The notes beneath the pieces are model-generated. The model saw nothing but the letters and a program-made list of their open reading frames with translations, was not told the DNA's origin and ran no database searches. A stretch of 64,000 nt of DNA from Marinobacter santoriniensis NKSG1. GTDB lineage: Bacteria > Pseudomonadota > Gammaproteobacteria > Pseudomonadales > Oleiphilaceae. A program made the position numbers and the translations under genes. Positions 15,654-24,741 of this stretch are shown here, piece by piece. Numbering within the stretch: position 1 is the first letter of the stretch; every line of letters starts with the position of its first letter. The DNA lies in NCBI RefSeq assembly GCF_000347775.1, contig NZ_APAT01000013.1, positions 186,001 through 250,000 of the forward strand. Direction: 5' to 3'.

Positions 15654-16472
15654 ATGAAAGGCCTGAAACCTTCCTTGCTAGCGCTATGTGTTGCGGGTGC
15701 GCCACCTGCAGCCATGGCGGAAATCCAGATGCTGGATGAAGCTGCAATGGGGAATATCACCGGCCAGGCTGGTGTCACCATTGAGCTGGAGACCAAGGTG
15801 AACATCGATCGGTTTATCTACACCGACGAAGGCTCGTTGGAAGTCAACGATATCTTCGTGGGCGGTGGTAACCGCAACGATTACTTCTCGGAGCTGGGGT
15901 TCAACCTCACCGGGCAGGCACCTTCGGATCTGATCGATAACCTCCGGATCAACGTTGATATTGCCGCCGATGGCGATGCAATCATCAACATCCTGCCGAT
16001 GGCATTCGGTGCGGTGGATTTCACCGTGAAAACCGGTGCCTGGAACCTCGTGAGTTCCACCACGGCCGACAGTACAACCATTCTGGATAACTTCCAGATG
16101 GACGCGCTGATCGGTTCCGGCACGATCCGGATTGATACTGCAACCGACAAGCTGAACTTCAAGACCGATTTCGCCATTGACGACATGGATTTTGACGTGC
16201 CGTTCCTGGCGATCGGGATTCGGGACTTCCAGCTGACCGGCGCAGACTATGATCTTTCGGCTCCCCAGCCACTGGATCTGTTTGCGAGTGTCGACATGGA
16301 CATCTACAAGGCGCCGAACAACGCCGGTGTAGACAGTCTTGCGGTGGACCTCCAGAGCTTCAACGCCGATATCCGTATCGGTGGGGTGCTCATCGGGGGA
16401 ACGTCGATTGGTTCGGTGGCCATGGATAACCTGGCGATCACCAATACGTCGATGCTGATCTACGGTCACTGA
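15654..16472 (+). CDS. Secreted DUF6160-type protein
   Basis: A 272-residue protein with a signal peptide (cut after AAMA, about residue 22) and an immediate EIQMLDEAAMGNITGQAGVTI segment, which I recognise as the DUF6160 / FilA-like N-terminal signature found in proteins of marine gammaproteobacteria. The rest alternates short hydrophobic strands and polar turns, as expected for a beta-rich exported or outer-membrane protein. The function is unknown; related proteins have been linked to putative pilus systems. It is a single gene ended by a strong terminator. Confidence 0.75.
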   Translation: MKGLKPSLLALCVAGAPPAAMAEIQMLDEAAMGNITGQAGVTIELETKVNIDRFIYTDEGSLEVNDIFVGGGNRNDYFSELGFNLTGQAPSDLIDNLRINVDIAADGDAIINILPMAFGAVDFTVKTGAWNLVSSTTADSTTILDNFQMDALIGSGTIRIDTATDKLNFKTDFAIDDMDFDVPFLAIGIRDFQLTGADYDLSAPQPLDLFASVDMDIYKAPNNAGVDSLAVDLQSFNADIRIGGVLIGGTSIGSVAMDNLAITNTSMLIYGH

Positions 16473-16492
16473 CCGGCGTTCGGCAAAGCAGT

Positions 16493-16522
16493 AAAAAAGC
16501 GGGGCCAGGCCCCGCTTTTTTT
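16493..16522 (+). terminator. Bidirectional terminator between DUF6160 and ABC genes
   Basis: AAAAAAGCGGGGCC-A-GGCCCCGCTTTTTTT is a perfect GC-rich hairpin with A and T runs on both sides. It can end both the DUF6160 gene and the convergent ABC importer operon. Confidence 0.92.
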
Positions 16523-16548
16523 ATCGCTGTTTCCCGGTGGATCGATGG

Positions 16549-17343
16549 TCAGCCCAGCAGCAGGCTGTCGTCGTCCACCTCCAGCCCACGCTGCTTTTCG
16601 AACAGGCCGAGCAGGTCTTTCACTTCCAGCCCCTCCCGTTCCTTGCCGGCAATGTCGAACACCACCTGTCCCTGGTGCAGCATCACCGTGCGGTCTCCCA
16701 CGTCCAGGGCCTGTTTCATGCTGTGGGTCACCATCAGGGCAGTCAGCTTCTGCTCCTCGATGATCTTTTCGGTGAGCTCCAGCACGAACGCGCCCGTCTT
16801 GGGATCCAGCGCGGCGGTGTGCTCATCCAGAAGGAGAATGCTCGATGGCGTCAGACTTGCCATCAGCAGGCTGACGGCCTGGCGTTGGCCGCCGGAGAGC
16901 AGGCCCATCTTGTCGCCCAGGCGATTCTCCAGCCCGAGTTTCAGGGATGAGAGGCTTTCCCGGAACTGGCCAAGGTACTGCTTCTTGACCGCCGTGCTGA
17001 GTCCACGACGCTGGCCCCGCTTGATCGCCAGGGCCAGGTTCTCTTCGATGGACAGGTTTTCACAGGTGCCCGCGAGCGGATCCTGAAAGACCCGGGCCAC
17101 CCGGGAGGCCCGCTTGTAGGTCGGCAGGCGTGTGACGTCCTGGTTGTCGACGACAATCTGGCCGCTGTCGACCATCACTTCGCCGGCCAGGGCGTTCAGG
17201 AAGGTGGATTTGCCGGCGCCGTTACTGCCGATCACGGTTACGAATTCACCCTGGTTAACGGTGAGGCTCATACCTCGCAGCGCCGGGTTTTCCAGCGGCG
17301 TGCCCTTGCCGAAGGTGAGTCGGAGATCGTCTGCACTGATCAT
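16549..17343 (-). CDS. ABC importer ATP-binding protein
   Basis: A 264-residue ATPase with Walker A GSNGAGKST, Q-loop FQDPLAGTCE, signature LSGGQRQ, Walker B ILLLDEHTAALDP and the H-loop THS. It is the energising subunit for the permease and binding protein encoded upstream on the same strand. The Walker B Glu-His (LLLDEH) is typical of ATPases that accompany ABC_sub_bind-type systems. It follows the permease by nine bases. Confidence 0.92.
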   Translation of the reverse strand: MISADDLRLTFGKGTPLENPALRGMSLTVNQGEFVTVIGSNGAGKSTFLNALAGEVMVDSGQIVVDNQDVTRLPTYKRASRVARVFQDPLAGTCENLSIEENLALAIKRGQRRGLSTAVKKQYLGQFRESLSSLKLGLENRLGDKMGLLSGGQRQAVSLLMASLTPSSILLLDEHTAALDPKTGAFVLELTEKIIEEQKLTALMVTHSMKQALDVGDRTVMLHQGQVVFDIAGKEREGLEVKDLLGLFEKQRGLEVDDDSLLLG

Positions 17344-17352
17344 GTCGAGTCC

Positions 17353-18255
17353 TCAGGCTTTCTTGCGGGTGAATTTGCTGACCACGGAGTTCCGTACACC
17401 CGGCAATACGATGGCCAGTGTGACCAGTACGGCGGTGATCAGGTTCAGGTCCTGTGCCTGGAGGCCAAGAACGTCAGCGTTCAGGGCGAAGGCGATAGCC
17501 AGGCGATAGATGATGGCACCGACAACGCAGGCCAGCAGGGCCCGAATGACCGTGTTCGGTGTGATCAGCGCTTCACCGCCAATCAGGGAAGCCAGGCCGA
17601 TAACGATCACGCCCACGCCCATGGTGACGTCGGCAGCGCCCTGGCTCTGGGCGAAAAGTGCGCCAGCCAGCCCGACCAGGCCATTCGACAGGGCCACGCC
17701 GAGCACGATCATGCCGCCGGTCGCGATGCCCTGGGCCCGGGCCATCCGGGGGTTGGCGCCGGTGGCGCGCATGGCCAGCCCGGTCTCCGATTTCATGAAT
17801 CGCCAGAGCAGGAACAGGGCCACGAGCACGACGATCAGGAACAGCACCACCGGTACCTGGTGGTAGGCGAGCCCCAGGTCGTACCAGGGTGTCAGAACGG
17901 TTTGTTCGGAGAGCAGGGCCACGTTCGGGCGCCCCATGACCCGGAGGTTCACGGAGTAGAGGGCGATCATGGTCAGGATGGACGCCAGCAGGTTCAGGAT
18001 CTTCAGCTTGACGTTCAGCAGGGCAGTAACCGAGCCCGCCGCCATACCCGCCAGAACGGCGGCGCCGGTGGCGATCCAGGGGTTCCAGCCGTGGATGATC
18101 AGGACGGCGGAAACAGCAGCACCCAGCGGGAAACTGCCGTCGACGGTCAGGTCGGGAAAATCGAGTACACGAAACGAGATATAGATGCCGAAGGCGACCA
18201 GACCGTAGATAAGGCCGGTCTCCAGGGCGCCATAGAAAGCGATTTCACTGAGCAT
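17353..18255 (-). CDS. ABC importer permease (branched-chain-type fold)
   Basis: A 300-residue inner-membrane protein with about eight hydrophobic segments and the N-terminal GLVAFGIYISFRVLDFPDL pattern of LivH/BPD-2 type permeases paired with ABC_sub_bind proteins. One polypeptide of this kind probably dimerises to form the channel. The ligand is not known; TrpXYZ-like systems of this composition carry aromatic amino acids in other bacteria. A hairpin upstream separates it from the binding-protein gene. Confidence 0.9.
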   Translation of the reverse strand: MLSEIAFYGALETGLIYGLVAFGIYISFRVLDFPDLTVDGSFPLGAAVSAVLIIHGWNPWIATGAAVLAGMAAGSVTALLNVKLKILNLLASILTMIALYSVNLRVMGRPNVALLSEQTVLTPWYDLGLAYHQVPVVLFLIVVLVALFLLWRFMKSETGLAMRATGANPRMARAQGIATGGMIVLGVALSNGLVGLAGALFAQSQGAADVTMGVGVIVIGLASLIGGEALITPNTVIRALLACVVGAIIYRLAIAFALNADVLGLQAQDLNLITAVLVTLAIVLPGVRNSVVSKFTRKKA

Positions 18256-18272
18256 GGGTACGATTCACTGTG

Positions 18273-18308
18273 AAAGAAAACGGGCGGGCCCTTGTGGGGT
18301 CCGCCCGC
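18273..18308 (-). terminator. Intra-operon hairpin between binding protein and permease
   Basis: On the minus strand GGGCGG...CCGCCC forms a hairpin followed by GTTTTCTTTC. Placed just after the binding-protein stop, it looks like a partial terminator or mRNA-end stabiliser that raises binding-protein expression over the permease and ATPase. Confidence 0.6.
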
Positions 18309-18320
18309 TCTCGTCAGGCT

Positions 18321-19295
18321 TTACTTGTCGCTTTTGACGACTTCTTTGGCTTCCTTGATGAGATCATCAGACAGGGTGATGCCCATTTTCTTGGCCGCGG
18401 CCGGATTCACATACAGGTCCAGGGTGTCCATGGTCTCAACCGGCATGTCCGCGGGGCTGGCGCCGTTCAGGACGCGGGCGACCATCTTGCCGGTCTGGCG
18501 GCCATGGTTGTAGTAGTTGAAGCCCAGGGCGGCAACCGCGCCGCGCTCGACGGTGGCGGTGTCTGCGGCAAACACGGGAATGTCGGCGCGCTCACCCACT
18601 GAGATCACGGCCTCGGCGGCGCTGATCACGGTGTTGTCGGTGGTCAGGTAGATGGCGTCTACGTCACCGACCAGGGAGCGGGCGGCGCCCAGCACTTCCG
18701 AGGTCTTGGTGGCAGCGGCTTTTACCAGGGTGAGGCCACGGGCCTTGAGGCGTTCGTCCAGCAGGTTCACCAGGGACACGGCGTTGGCCTCGCCCGGGTT
18801 GTACACGGTGCCGATGCGCTTGGCGTCGGGCATGACGCGCTGCAGCAGATCGATGTGCTTGTCGATGGGCAGCATGTCGCTGACGCCGGTGATGTTGGCG
18901 CCGGGCTTGTCGAGGCTTTTAACCAGCTTTGCGCCTACCGGATCGGTGACCGCCGAGAAGATGACCGGAATGTTCCGGGCAGCGGCTGCAACGGTCTGGG
19001 CGGAGGGGGTTGCAATGGCCACAATCACGTCCGGCTCTTCGCCGATGAATTTCCGCGCGATCTGGGCGGCAATTGCCGAGTTACCCTGGGCACTCTCGTG
19101 CATGATCTTCAGGTTGTCGCCTTCCTTGAAGCCTTCGTCGGCGAGCTCGTCCTTGACCCCCTGATACACGGCGTCCAGTGCCGGGTGTTCAACGATCTGC
19201 GTGATGGCGACGGTCTTGGTGTCCTGGGCCTGAGCCAGGCTAGCCGCTGCCAGCAGGGAAGCGCCCAGAAGGGTGCGCAGTGTTTTGGTGGCCAT
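18321..19295 (-). CDS. ABC importer periplasmic binding protein (ABC_sub_bind family)
   Basis: A 324-residue protein with a signal peptide (cut after AQAQ, about residue 24) and the TVAITQIVEHPALDAVYQGV opening typical of the ABC_sub_bind family, which includes the tryptophan-binding TrpX. Two Rossmann-like lobes follow, with IVAIATPSAQTVAAA and NVIFSAVTDPVGAKLV-type segments. It captures the ligand for the permease and ATPase encoded downstream. The ligand cannot be read from sequence; an aromatic amino acid or a similar small molecule is an inference from the family. Confidence 0.88.
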   Translation of the reverse strand: MATKTLRTLLGASLLAAASLAQAQDTKTVAITQIVEHPALDAVYQGVKDELADEGFKEGDNLKIMHESAQGNSAIAAQIARKFIGEEPDVIVAIATPSAQTVAAAARNIPVIFSAVTDPVGAKLVKSLDKPGANITGVSDMLPIDKHIDLLQRVMPDAKRIGTVYNPGEANAVSLVNLLDERLKARGLTLVKAAATKTSEVLGAARSLVGDVDAIYLTTDNTVISAAEAVISVGERADIPVFAADTATVERGAVAALGFNYYNHGRQTGKMVARVLNGASPADMPVETMDTLDLYVNPAAAKKMGITLSDDLIKEAKEVVKSDK

Positions 19296-19466
19296 ATACC
19301 CATCTCCGAGTGGTTAGAGGTGTGACTTGGATCGGTGTCTGGAATTCGGAAAGTGCGAGAGTTTACCACAGCCTGGCATTGCAAGGGGTAGGGGGTGAAA
19401 AGATCGGTCAATAGTTGAGGAATTGAATAATTCCGGTTGAATCACGTTTTGACGACCCTTACCGTG

Positions 19467-19494
19467 TTGCAATACCCTACGAAAGTCTAATAAT
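19467..19494 (+). promoter_or_regulatory. Candidate promoter of the acyl-CoA synthetase gene
   Basis: TTGCAA at 19467-19472 and TAATAAT at 19488-19494 could serve as -35 and -10 boxes (spacing 15-16). It lies in the 252-base gap between the divergent importer and acyl-CoA synthetase genes, where no other element was recognised. Confidence 0.35.
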
Positions 19495-19547
19495 AGCCCT
19501 TATAAGAACACGCTGACGAAAAACACAACTTATAACAAGGAAGGTCC

Positions 19548-21215
19548 ATGGACACGACTAATAAACTTCCCCTGGATATGGTGTACCACTGGGAGCAGGC
19601 GAAGAAGAACTCCCTGTATATGACCCAGCCCATCGGTGATGGCAAGGTGGTCGAATACACCTGGGGCCGAGCGGTTGACGAAGCCCGTCGCATGGCGGCC
19701 TACCTCAAATCCCTCAACCTGCCGGAGAAGAGCCGTATCGGCCTGATCTCCAAGAACTGCGCCCAGTGGGTGATGACGGACTGGGCGATCTGGATGGCAG
19801 GCCATATTTCCGTCCCGTTGTACCCGACGCTCAATGCCGACACCGTCAACTACATCCTCAATCACGCCGAATGTGAGGTGCTGTTCGTTGGAAAGCTGGA
19901 CGACTGGGACATGATGAAGCCGGGCGTACCGGAATCGGTCCGTTGCATTTCATTCCCGCTGAGCCCGCCCAACGACTTCGAAACCTGGGACGATATCGTC
20001 AGCAAGTACCCGCCGCTGGAGGAAAACACCCACCGCGATGCGGATGAGCTGGCGACGATTGTCTATACCTCCGGCAGCACCGGTCGCCCGAAAGGCGTCA
20101 TGCTGAGCTTCGGTAACATGGCCTTTGCCGCTGCCGGTGGCATCCAGACACTTGGCGTGGGCCCCGAGGAGCGCATGCTGTCCTATCTGCCGCTGGCCCA
20201 CGTGTTCGAGCGCACGTTCGTGGAACTGGGTTCGCTTTACTCCGGCTTCCAGCTGTACTTCGCCGATTCCCTGGACACTTTCGTGCAGGATCTGCAGCGG
20301 GCCCAGCCGACGCTGTTCCTGTCTGTTCCGCGTCTGTGGGTGAAATTCCAGCACGGTGTCCTTCAAAAGCTTCCGAAGCAGAAGCTCGACCGCCTGCTCA
20401 AGGTTCCCTTGCTCAATCGCGTGATCAAGAAGAAGGTGCTCAAGGGATTGGGCCTGGACAAGGTCAAACTGGCGGGCAGTGGCTCTGCACCGCTGTCCCA
20501 CGATGTTCTGGACTGGTACCGGAACCTGGGGCTCGAGTTGCTTGAGGGCTACGGCATGTCCGAGAACTTTGCCTATTCCCACATGAACAAGCCGGGTCGT
20601 TCCCGTACCGGGTACGTCGGTGAGGCGTTGCCGGGCGTGGAAGTGAAAATCAGCGACGAAGGCGAGGTCCTGGTCAAGAGTCCGGCGACCATGATGGGTT
20701 ATTACAAGGACGAGGAAAAAACCCGGGAAACGTTCACTGAGGATGGTTTCCTGAAAACCGGTGACAAGGGCGAGATCGACGAGATGGGTCGCCTGAAGCT
20801 GACCGGCCGCATCAAGGAGATCTTCAAGACCAGCAAGGGCAAGTACATTGCGCCCGCGCCCATTGAAAACCGCCTGATGTCCCACGACGCCATCGAGATG
20901 GTGTGCGTGTCCGGTGCCAACCAGACCCAGCCCCACGCATTGGTTATGCTGGGCGAGGAGACGCGTCCGAAGCTGGCCGACGAGAACTTCCGAAAGGAAC
21001 TGGAGGCGAGCTTCACGAACCTGATCAAGGAAGTGAACAAGACGGTGGATCCGCACGAGCAGCTGGCATTCATTACGGTGGTCAGCGACGAGTGGTCCAT
21101 TGAGAACAGCTTCCTGACGCCCACCCTGAAGCTCAAGCGTAACGTGGTCGAAGATGCCTACCAGGAAAAGGTCGATAACTGGTACGCGCAGAAGCAGCCC
21201 GTGATCTGGCAATAA
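19548..21215 (+). CDS. AMP-forming long-chain acyl-CoA synthetase
   Basis: A 555-residue adenylate-forming enzyme. The phosphate-binding loop is YTSGSTGRPKGVM (about residues 172-184), followed by the A5 motif EGYGMSEN, A7 FLKTGDKGEID and A8 LTGRIKEIFKTSKGKYI. The A10 Lys is likely in LTPTLKLKRN. The length and the LKGLGLDKVKLAGSGSAPL segment fit long-chain acyl-CoA synthetases that activate fatty acids for beta-oxidation or lipid synthesis. The chain-length preference is unknown. The start follows AAGGAAGG and the gene ends at a strong terminator. Confidence 0.92.
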   Translation: MDTTNKLPLDMVYHWEQAKKNSLYMTQPIGDGKVVEYTWGRAVDEARRMAAYLKSLNLPEKSRIGLISKNCAQWVMTDWAIWMAGHISVPLYPTLNADTVNYILNHAECEVLFVGKLDDWDMMKPGVPESVRCISFPLSPPNDFETWDDIVSKYPPLEENTHRDADELATIVYTSGSTGRPKGVMLSFGNMAFAAAGGIQTLGVGPEERMLSYLPLAHVFERTFVELGSLYSGFQLYFADSLDTFVQDLQRAQPTLFLSVPRLWVKFQHGVLQKLPKQKLDRLLKVPLLNRVIKKKVLKGLGLDKVKLAGSGSAPLSHDVLDWYRNLGLELLEGYGMSENFAYSHMNKPGRSRTGYVGEALPGVEVKISDEGEVLVKSPATMMGYYKDEEKTRETFTEDGFLKTGDKGEIDEMGRLKLTGRIKEIFKTSKGKYIAPAPIENRLMSHDAIEMVCVSGANQTQPHALVMLGEETRPKLADENFRKELEASFTNLIKEVNKTVDPHEQLAFITVVSDEWSIENSFLTPTLKLKRNVVEDAYQEKVDNWYAQKQPVIWQ

Positions 21216-21234
21216 GCGACTTTCGTGCTACGCC

Positions 21235-21265
21235 AAAAGGCCCGGTTTCGACCGGGCCTTTTTTG
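21235..21265 (+). terminator. Rho-independent terminator of the acyl-CoA synthetase gene
   Basis: GGCCCGG-TTTCGA-CCGGGCC followed by six T residues, just behind the stop codon. Confidence 0.93.
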
Positions 21266-21337
21266 TTTCAGACCGACGTTAGTCGCATAGGGAAACCCTC
21301 CTGAAGGGCCTAAACTTCAAGTAGTTGGGAGGAAGTT

Positions 21338-21814
21338 ATGACTCAGTTGGCCTTGTTCCAGAAACGTATTCACGACGAAATTCCGCTGTCCCGGGCGATG
21401 GGCGTCCAGTTGCATTCCTGGGATGGCAAAGCGCTGGTGGTGAGCGCCCCTCTGGAACCGAATCAGAATCATCAGGGAACGGGGTTTGGTGGTAGCGTCT
21501 ATGCCGTGGCCGTCACCGCTGCATGGGGGCTTACAGAGCTTTCCCTGGCGGATCTGGGGCTCCGGGGATCGGTGGTCGTCCAGAATGGCACCATTGACTA
21601 TGTCGAACCGGTCACCATGGACTTCTACGCGGTCTGCCGGCTACCGGGGGATGAAATCCCCGAAAGGTTCCGCAAGAGCCTGGCGCGTCACGGGAAGGGG
21701 CGCCTCGACCTGACGGCAGAGGTGTTCCTTGGGCAACCCTCGGCGGTGCCCTCGGGAGACCCGGTTGCGGTGTTCCAGGGGCGTTTCGTGGTCCGGGATG
21801 TGCGTTCCGGCTGA
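21338..21814 (+). CDS. Hotdog-fold thioesterase (YiiD C-terminal type)
   Basis: A 158-residue protein matching the thioesterase domain found at the C-terminus of YiiD: IPLSRAMGVQLHSWDG, then the hotdog helix NHQGTGFGGSVYAVAVTAAWG and VVVQNGTIDYVEPV. Such proteins hydrolyse acyl thioesters, but the native substrate is not known. The acetyltransferase domain of YiiD is absent. The start follows GGGAGGAAG. Its neighbour, the acyl-CoA synthetase, is upstream on the same strand but separated by a terminator. Confidence 0.82.
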   Translation: MTQLALFQKRIHDEIPLSRAMGVQLHSWDGKALVVSAPLEPNQNHQGTGFGGSVYAVAVTAAWGLTELSLADLGLRGSVVVQNGTIDYVEPVTMDFYAVCRLPGDEIPERFRKSLARHGKGRLDLTAEVFLGQPSAVPSGDPVAVFQGRFVVRDVRSG

Positions 21815-21839
21815 AGCCGGCAGGATCTCCGGGGCCTTG

Positions 21840-23528
21840 TCAGGTCATGGCCCGGGTGTTGGAGATCGACCGGCTCATCAGGATGATCGGCACGATGCCC
21901 GCAAGGACGATGATCAGCGAGGGCAGGGCGCTATGGAAGAGCCGTTCGTCTGACGCAAACTGATAGACATAGGTGGCCAGGGTTTCAAAGTTGAACGGCC
22001 GCAGTATCAATGTTGCCGGCAGCTCTTTCATGCAGTCAACGAAGACCACCAGCGCCGCCGTCAGAAGCGTGCCCCGCAGCATGGGCAGATGGACTCTCAG
22101 CAGGGTTTTGCCGGGCGTATGCCCCATGGAGCGGGCCGCCATGTCCATGCTTGGCGTGACTTTCTGCAGTGCGCTCTCCACGCTGCCCGCGGACACTGCC
22201 AGGAAGCGCACCGTGTAGGCAAATACCAGGGCAAAGGCGGTCCCGCTCAATAACAGACCACTGCTGATGCCGACCGAATCCCGCAACAGGCCATCCAGCC
22301 AGTTATCGAATCCTGCCAGCGGTACGATCACGCCCACCGCAAGTACCGCGCCCGGCATCGCATATCCGAGGCTCGACAGCCTGAGCAGCACTTGCATGCC
22401 GCGGGTATTATGCAGGCGCCGGCTGTACGCCAGGATCACGCCAATGACCAGCGTCGTGAATGCGGCGCTGCCCGAGAGGAGCAGGCTGTTCAGGGTATTT
22501 TCCAGAAAATCCGGGTTCCAGCTTTCCTCGAAATACTCCCACGCATAGAGGCCAAGTGTGCCGGCGGGAATGATGAACCCGAATATGACCGGCAGCGCAC
22601 ACACCGCCAGGCAGATCAGCTGGCGCGGGAAGGACATGGTGAATCGACGTATCGGATCCCGGTTGTCGCGGGCTGCAAACTGTTGCTGACGCCGGCGGGA
22701 ATACCGTTCCAGCGAGACCAGGATAACCACGAAGACGAGCATGGTGGTGGCGATCTGTGCGGCGCCGCCCAGGTTGCCCAGGTTCATCCAGGTGTCGAAC
22801 AGGCCGGCGGTGAGGGTCTGTACCGCGAAGAAATCCACGGTGCCGAAATCGTTCAGGGTCTCCATGAGAACCAGGGAAAGGCCCACCGCGACGGCGGGCC
22901 GGGCGATCGGCAGGACGACTCTGAAAAAGGTGCTCAGGGCGGAATGGCCAAGGCTTCGGCTGACCGAGAACAGCGATGGGGATTGCTCCAGAAACGCCGC
23001 TCGGGCCAACAGATAGACGTAGGGATAGAGAACCAGCCCGAGCATCAGCATGGCCCCCTCAAGGCTGCGGATCTCCGGGAACCAGTAGTCGCTGGCGTTC
23101 TGCCAGCCGAACAGCTCTCTCAGTCCCCGTTGTACCGGACCGGCGTAATCAAGCAGGCTGGTATAGACGTAGGCAATAACATAGGCGGGCACGGCGAAGG
23201 GCAGAAGCATGGCCCATTCGAAAAAGCGGCGGCCGGGGAATTCGCACATGGTTACCGCCCAGGCGCTGGACAGACCGATCACCAGGGTAAGCGCGCCCAC
23301 TCCGATCATCAGTTTCAGGGTGGTGACCAGGTAGCGTGGCAGTGTAGTGTCGATCAGGTGGGGCCAGATGTTCTCTTCGGGAAAGAAGGCCAGGAAAATG
23401 ACCGAGAGCACCGGTAACGCAACGATGGCTGTAATGACGGTTGCGGCGACGATCCAGCGTCGGGATGTGCGCCCGGACAGCAATGGCTGCGTTGGTCCCG
23501 GATCGGCGACAGCGGTGGTCTCGGTCAT
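21840..23528 (-). CDS. Iron(III) ABC importer permease
   Basis: A 562-residue inner-membrane protein made of two fused permease halves with about twelve hydrophobic segments, as in FbpB/HitB/SfuB. EAA-type loops occur in both halves (for example AARSMGHTPGKTLLRVHLP). It moves ferric iron delivered by the periplasmic binding protein encoded 12 bases upstream. No ATPase gene follows; the next gene downstream is convergent. The ATPase must come from elsewhere in the genome. Confidence 0.92.
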   Translation of the reverse strand: MTETTAVADPGPTQPLLSGRTSRRWIVAATVITAIVALPVLSVIFLAFFPEENIWPHLIDTTLPRYLVTTLKLMIGVGALTLVIGLSSAWAVTMCEFPGRRFFEWAMLLPFAVPAYVIAYVYTSLLDYAGPVQRGLRELFGWQNASDYWFPEIRSLEGAMLMLGLVLYPYVYLLARAAFLEQSPSLFSVSRSLGHSALSTFFRVVLPIARPAVAVGLSLVLMETLNDFGTVDFFAVQTLTAGLFDTWMNLGNLGGAAQIATTMLVFVVILVSLERYSRRRQQQFAARDNRDPIRRFTMSFPRQLICLAVCALPVIFGFIIPAGTLGLYAWEYFEESWNPDFLENTLNSLLLSGSAAFTTLVIGVILAYSRRLHNTRGMQVLLRLSSLGYAMPGAVLAVGVIVPLAGFDNWLDGLLRDSVGISSGLLLSGTAFALVFAYTVRFLAVSAGSVESALQKVTPSMDMAARSMGHTPGKTLLRVHLPMLRGTLLTAALVVFVDCMKELPATLILRPFNFETLATYVYQFASDERLFHSALPSLIIVLAGIVPIILMSRSISNTRAMT

Positions 23529-23540
23529 TGTGTGTGAATC

Positions 23541-24554
23541 CTACTCTCCGTCGTAGTCGACCCGGTCAACAAGTTTGACGGCTTTCTCACGGTTTTCCGC
23601 GATGGTCTGGAGCGGCAGGGAATCGGGGTGGATGTCTCCCCATTCTGCCACCAGGCCGGACGGTTTAACCGCGGGATTGGCCGGGTACTCCGTATTGGCT
23701 TCGGCGTAAATACGCTGGGCTTCCGGTGAGGAGAGGAATTCCATCAGCTTGACCGCATTTTCCCGGTTCGGCGCGCTCTTGGTCATCGCGATGCCGCTGA
23801 TGTTGATGTGAGTGCCACGTCCGTCGGCGTTCGGAAATACCAGCCGGACCTTTTCGGCAATCGGACGCTGGTTTTTGTCCTGCAGCATATTGCCGTAGTA
23901 GTAGCTGTTGCCGATGGACACATCACAGACGCCCTCGGCGATGGCCTTGATCTGGTCCCGATCGCCGCCCTGGGGCTTCCGGGCGAGGTTATCTTTCAGA
24001 TCCTGCAGCCATTGTTCGGTCCACTCTTCACCGTGGTGGGCAATCATGGACGAAAACAGGGCAATATTGTAGGGGTGCTTGCCGCTTCGCGTGCAGATCC
24101 GGCCCTCCCACTTGTCATCGGCCAGTTGCTCGTAGGTCGTGATTTCGCCTTCTTTTACCCGGTCTTTGGACGTGAAAATCAGGCGCGCGCGGGTGGTGAG
24201 TGCAAACCACTTGCCATCAGGGTTGCGGAGGTTCTCCGGAATATTCTGCTCGAGGACCGGGCTGTCCACGCCCTGAACAAGATCACGCTCGACCAGTTCG
24301 TTCAGGCGTGAAATGTCCACGGTCATGACCACATCCGCGGGGCTGTTCCGTCCCTCGCGCTCCAGTCGCTCGGCGAGCCCCTTCTTGGCAAAGACCACAT
24401 TGGTGTCAATGCCGGTTTCCTTCTCGAAGGCCTTCAGAAGCGGTTCAATCAGGTAGGCCTGGCGGTAGGAATAGATGTTGACGTCACCGCTGGCCGACGC
24501 GGCCAGTGGAAGAGTCATTGCTGCAGCGGCAACAAGCGTCCGTGTCACTGTCAT
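23541..24554 (-). CDS. Iron(III) ABC importer periplasmic binding protein
   Basis: A 337-residue FbpA-like protein with a signal peptide (cut after ASAS, about residue 22). The mature start VNIYSYRQAYLIEPL and the segments FAKKGLAERLEREG, CTRSGKHPYN and GNSYYYGNML match bacterial ferric-binding proteins; the paired Tyr residues in NSYYYGN are the known iron ligands of the family. ATG at 24554 is chosen as it gives a proper signal peptide; the frame continues to 24590. A Fur-type site overlaps its promoter, so it is expected to be induced by iron shortage. Confidence 0.94.
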   Translation of the reverse strand: MTVTRTLVAAAAMTLPLAASASGDVNIYSYRQAYLIEPLLKAFEKETGIDTNVVFAKKGLAERLEREGRNSPADVVMTVDISRLNELVERDLVQGVDSPVLEQNIPENLRNPDGKWFALTTRARLIFTSKDRVKEGEITTYEQLADDKWEGRICTRSGKHPYNIALFSSMIAHHGEEWTEQWLQDLKDNLARKPQGGDRDQIKAIAEGVCDVSIGNSYYYGNMLQDKNQRPIAEKVRLVFPNADGRGTHINISGIAMTKSAPNRENAVKLMEFLSSPEAQRIYAEANTEYPANPAVKPSGLVAEWGDIHPDSLPLQTIAENREKAVKLVDRVDYDGE

Positions 24555-24615
24555 GTAGATGATTCTCCAGCTTTTGTGTATTCGCTCCACCGGGTGGGTG
24601 GTGGATAACTAAAAA

Positions 24616-24652
24616 CAGCAACCATTCTCATTTGTGTTTGCTGTCGAGTCAA
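24616..24652 (-). promoter_or_regulatory. Fur-controlled promoter of the iron importer
   Basis: On the minus strand TTGACT (24652-24647), a 17-base spacer and GAGAAT (24629-24624) form a promoter. The -10 box is part of AAATGAGAATGGTTGC, a good match to the Fur box. The whole site is framed by a perfect CAGCAA/TTGCTG inverted repeat (24616-24643). Fur binding here would block RNA polymerase when iron is plentiful. Confidence 0.7.
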
Positions 24653-24741
24653 TATCTGTGAGATCTATTTCCTGGAAAATGGTGGTATGCTTCGGAACAC
24701 TATAAAAATTAAGTAAATGGACCGGAATCCGGATAACGCCA

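Noticed and set aside
22392..23417. Plus-strand open frame of 341 codons opposite the iron permease gene
   Set aside because: Its translation is polar and low-complexity, and it lies fully within a permease gene with twelve membrane segments.
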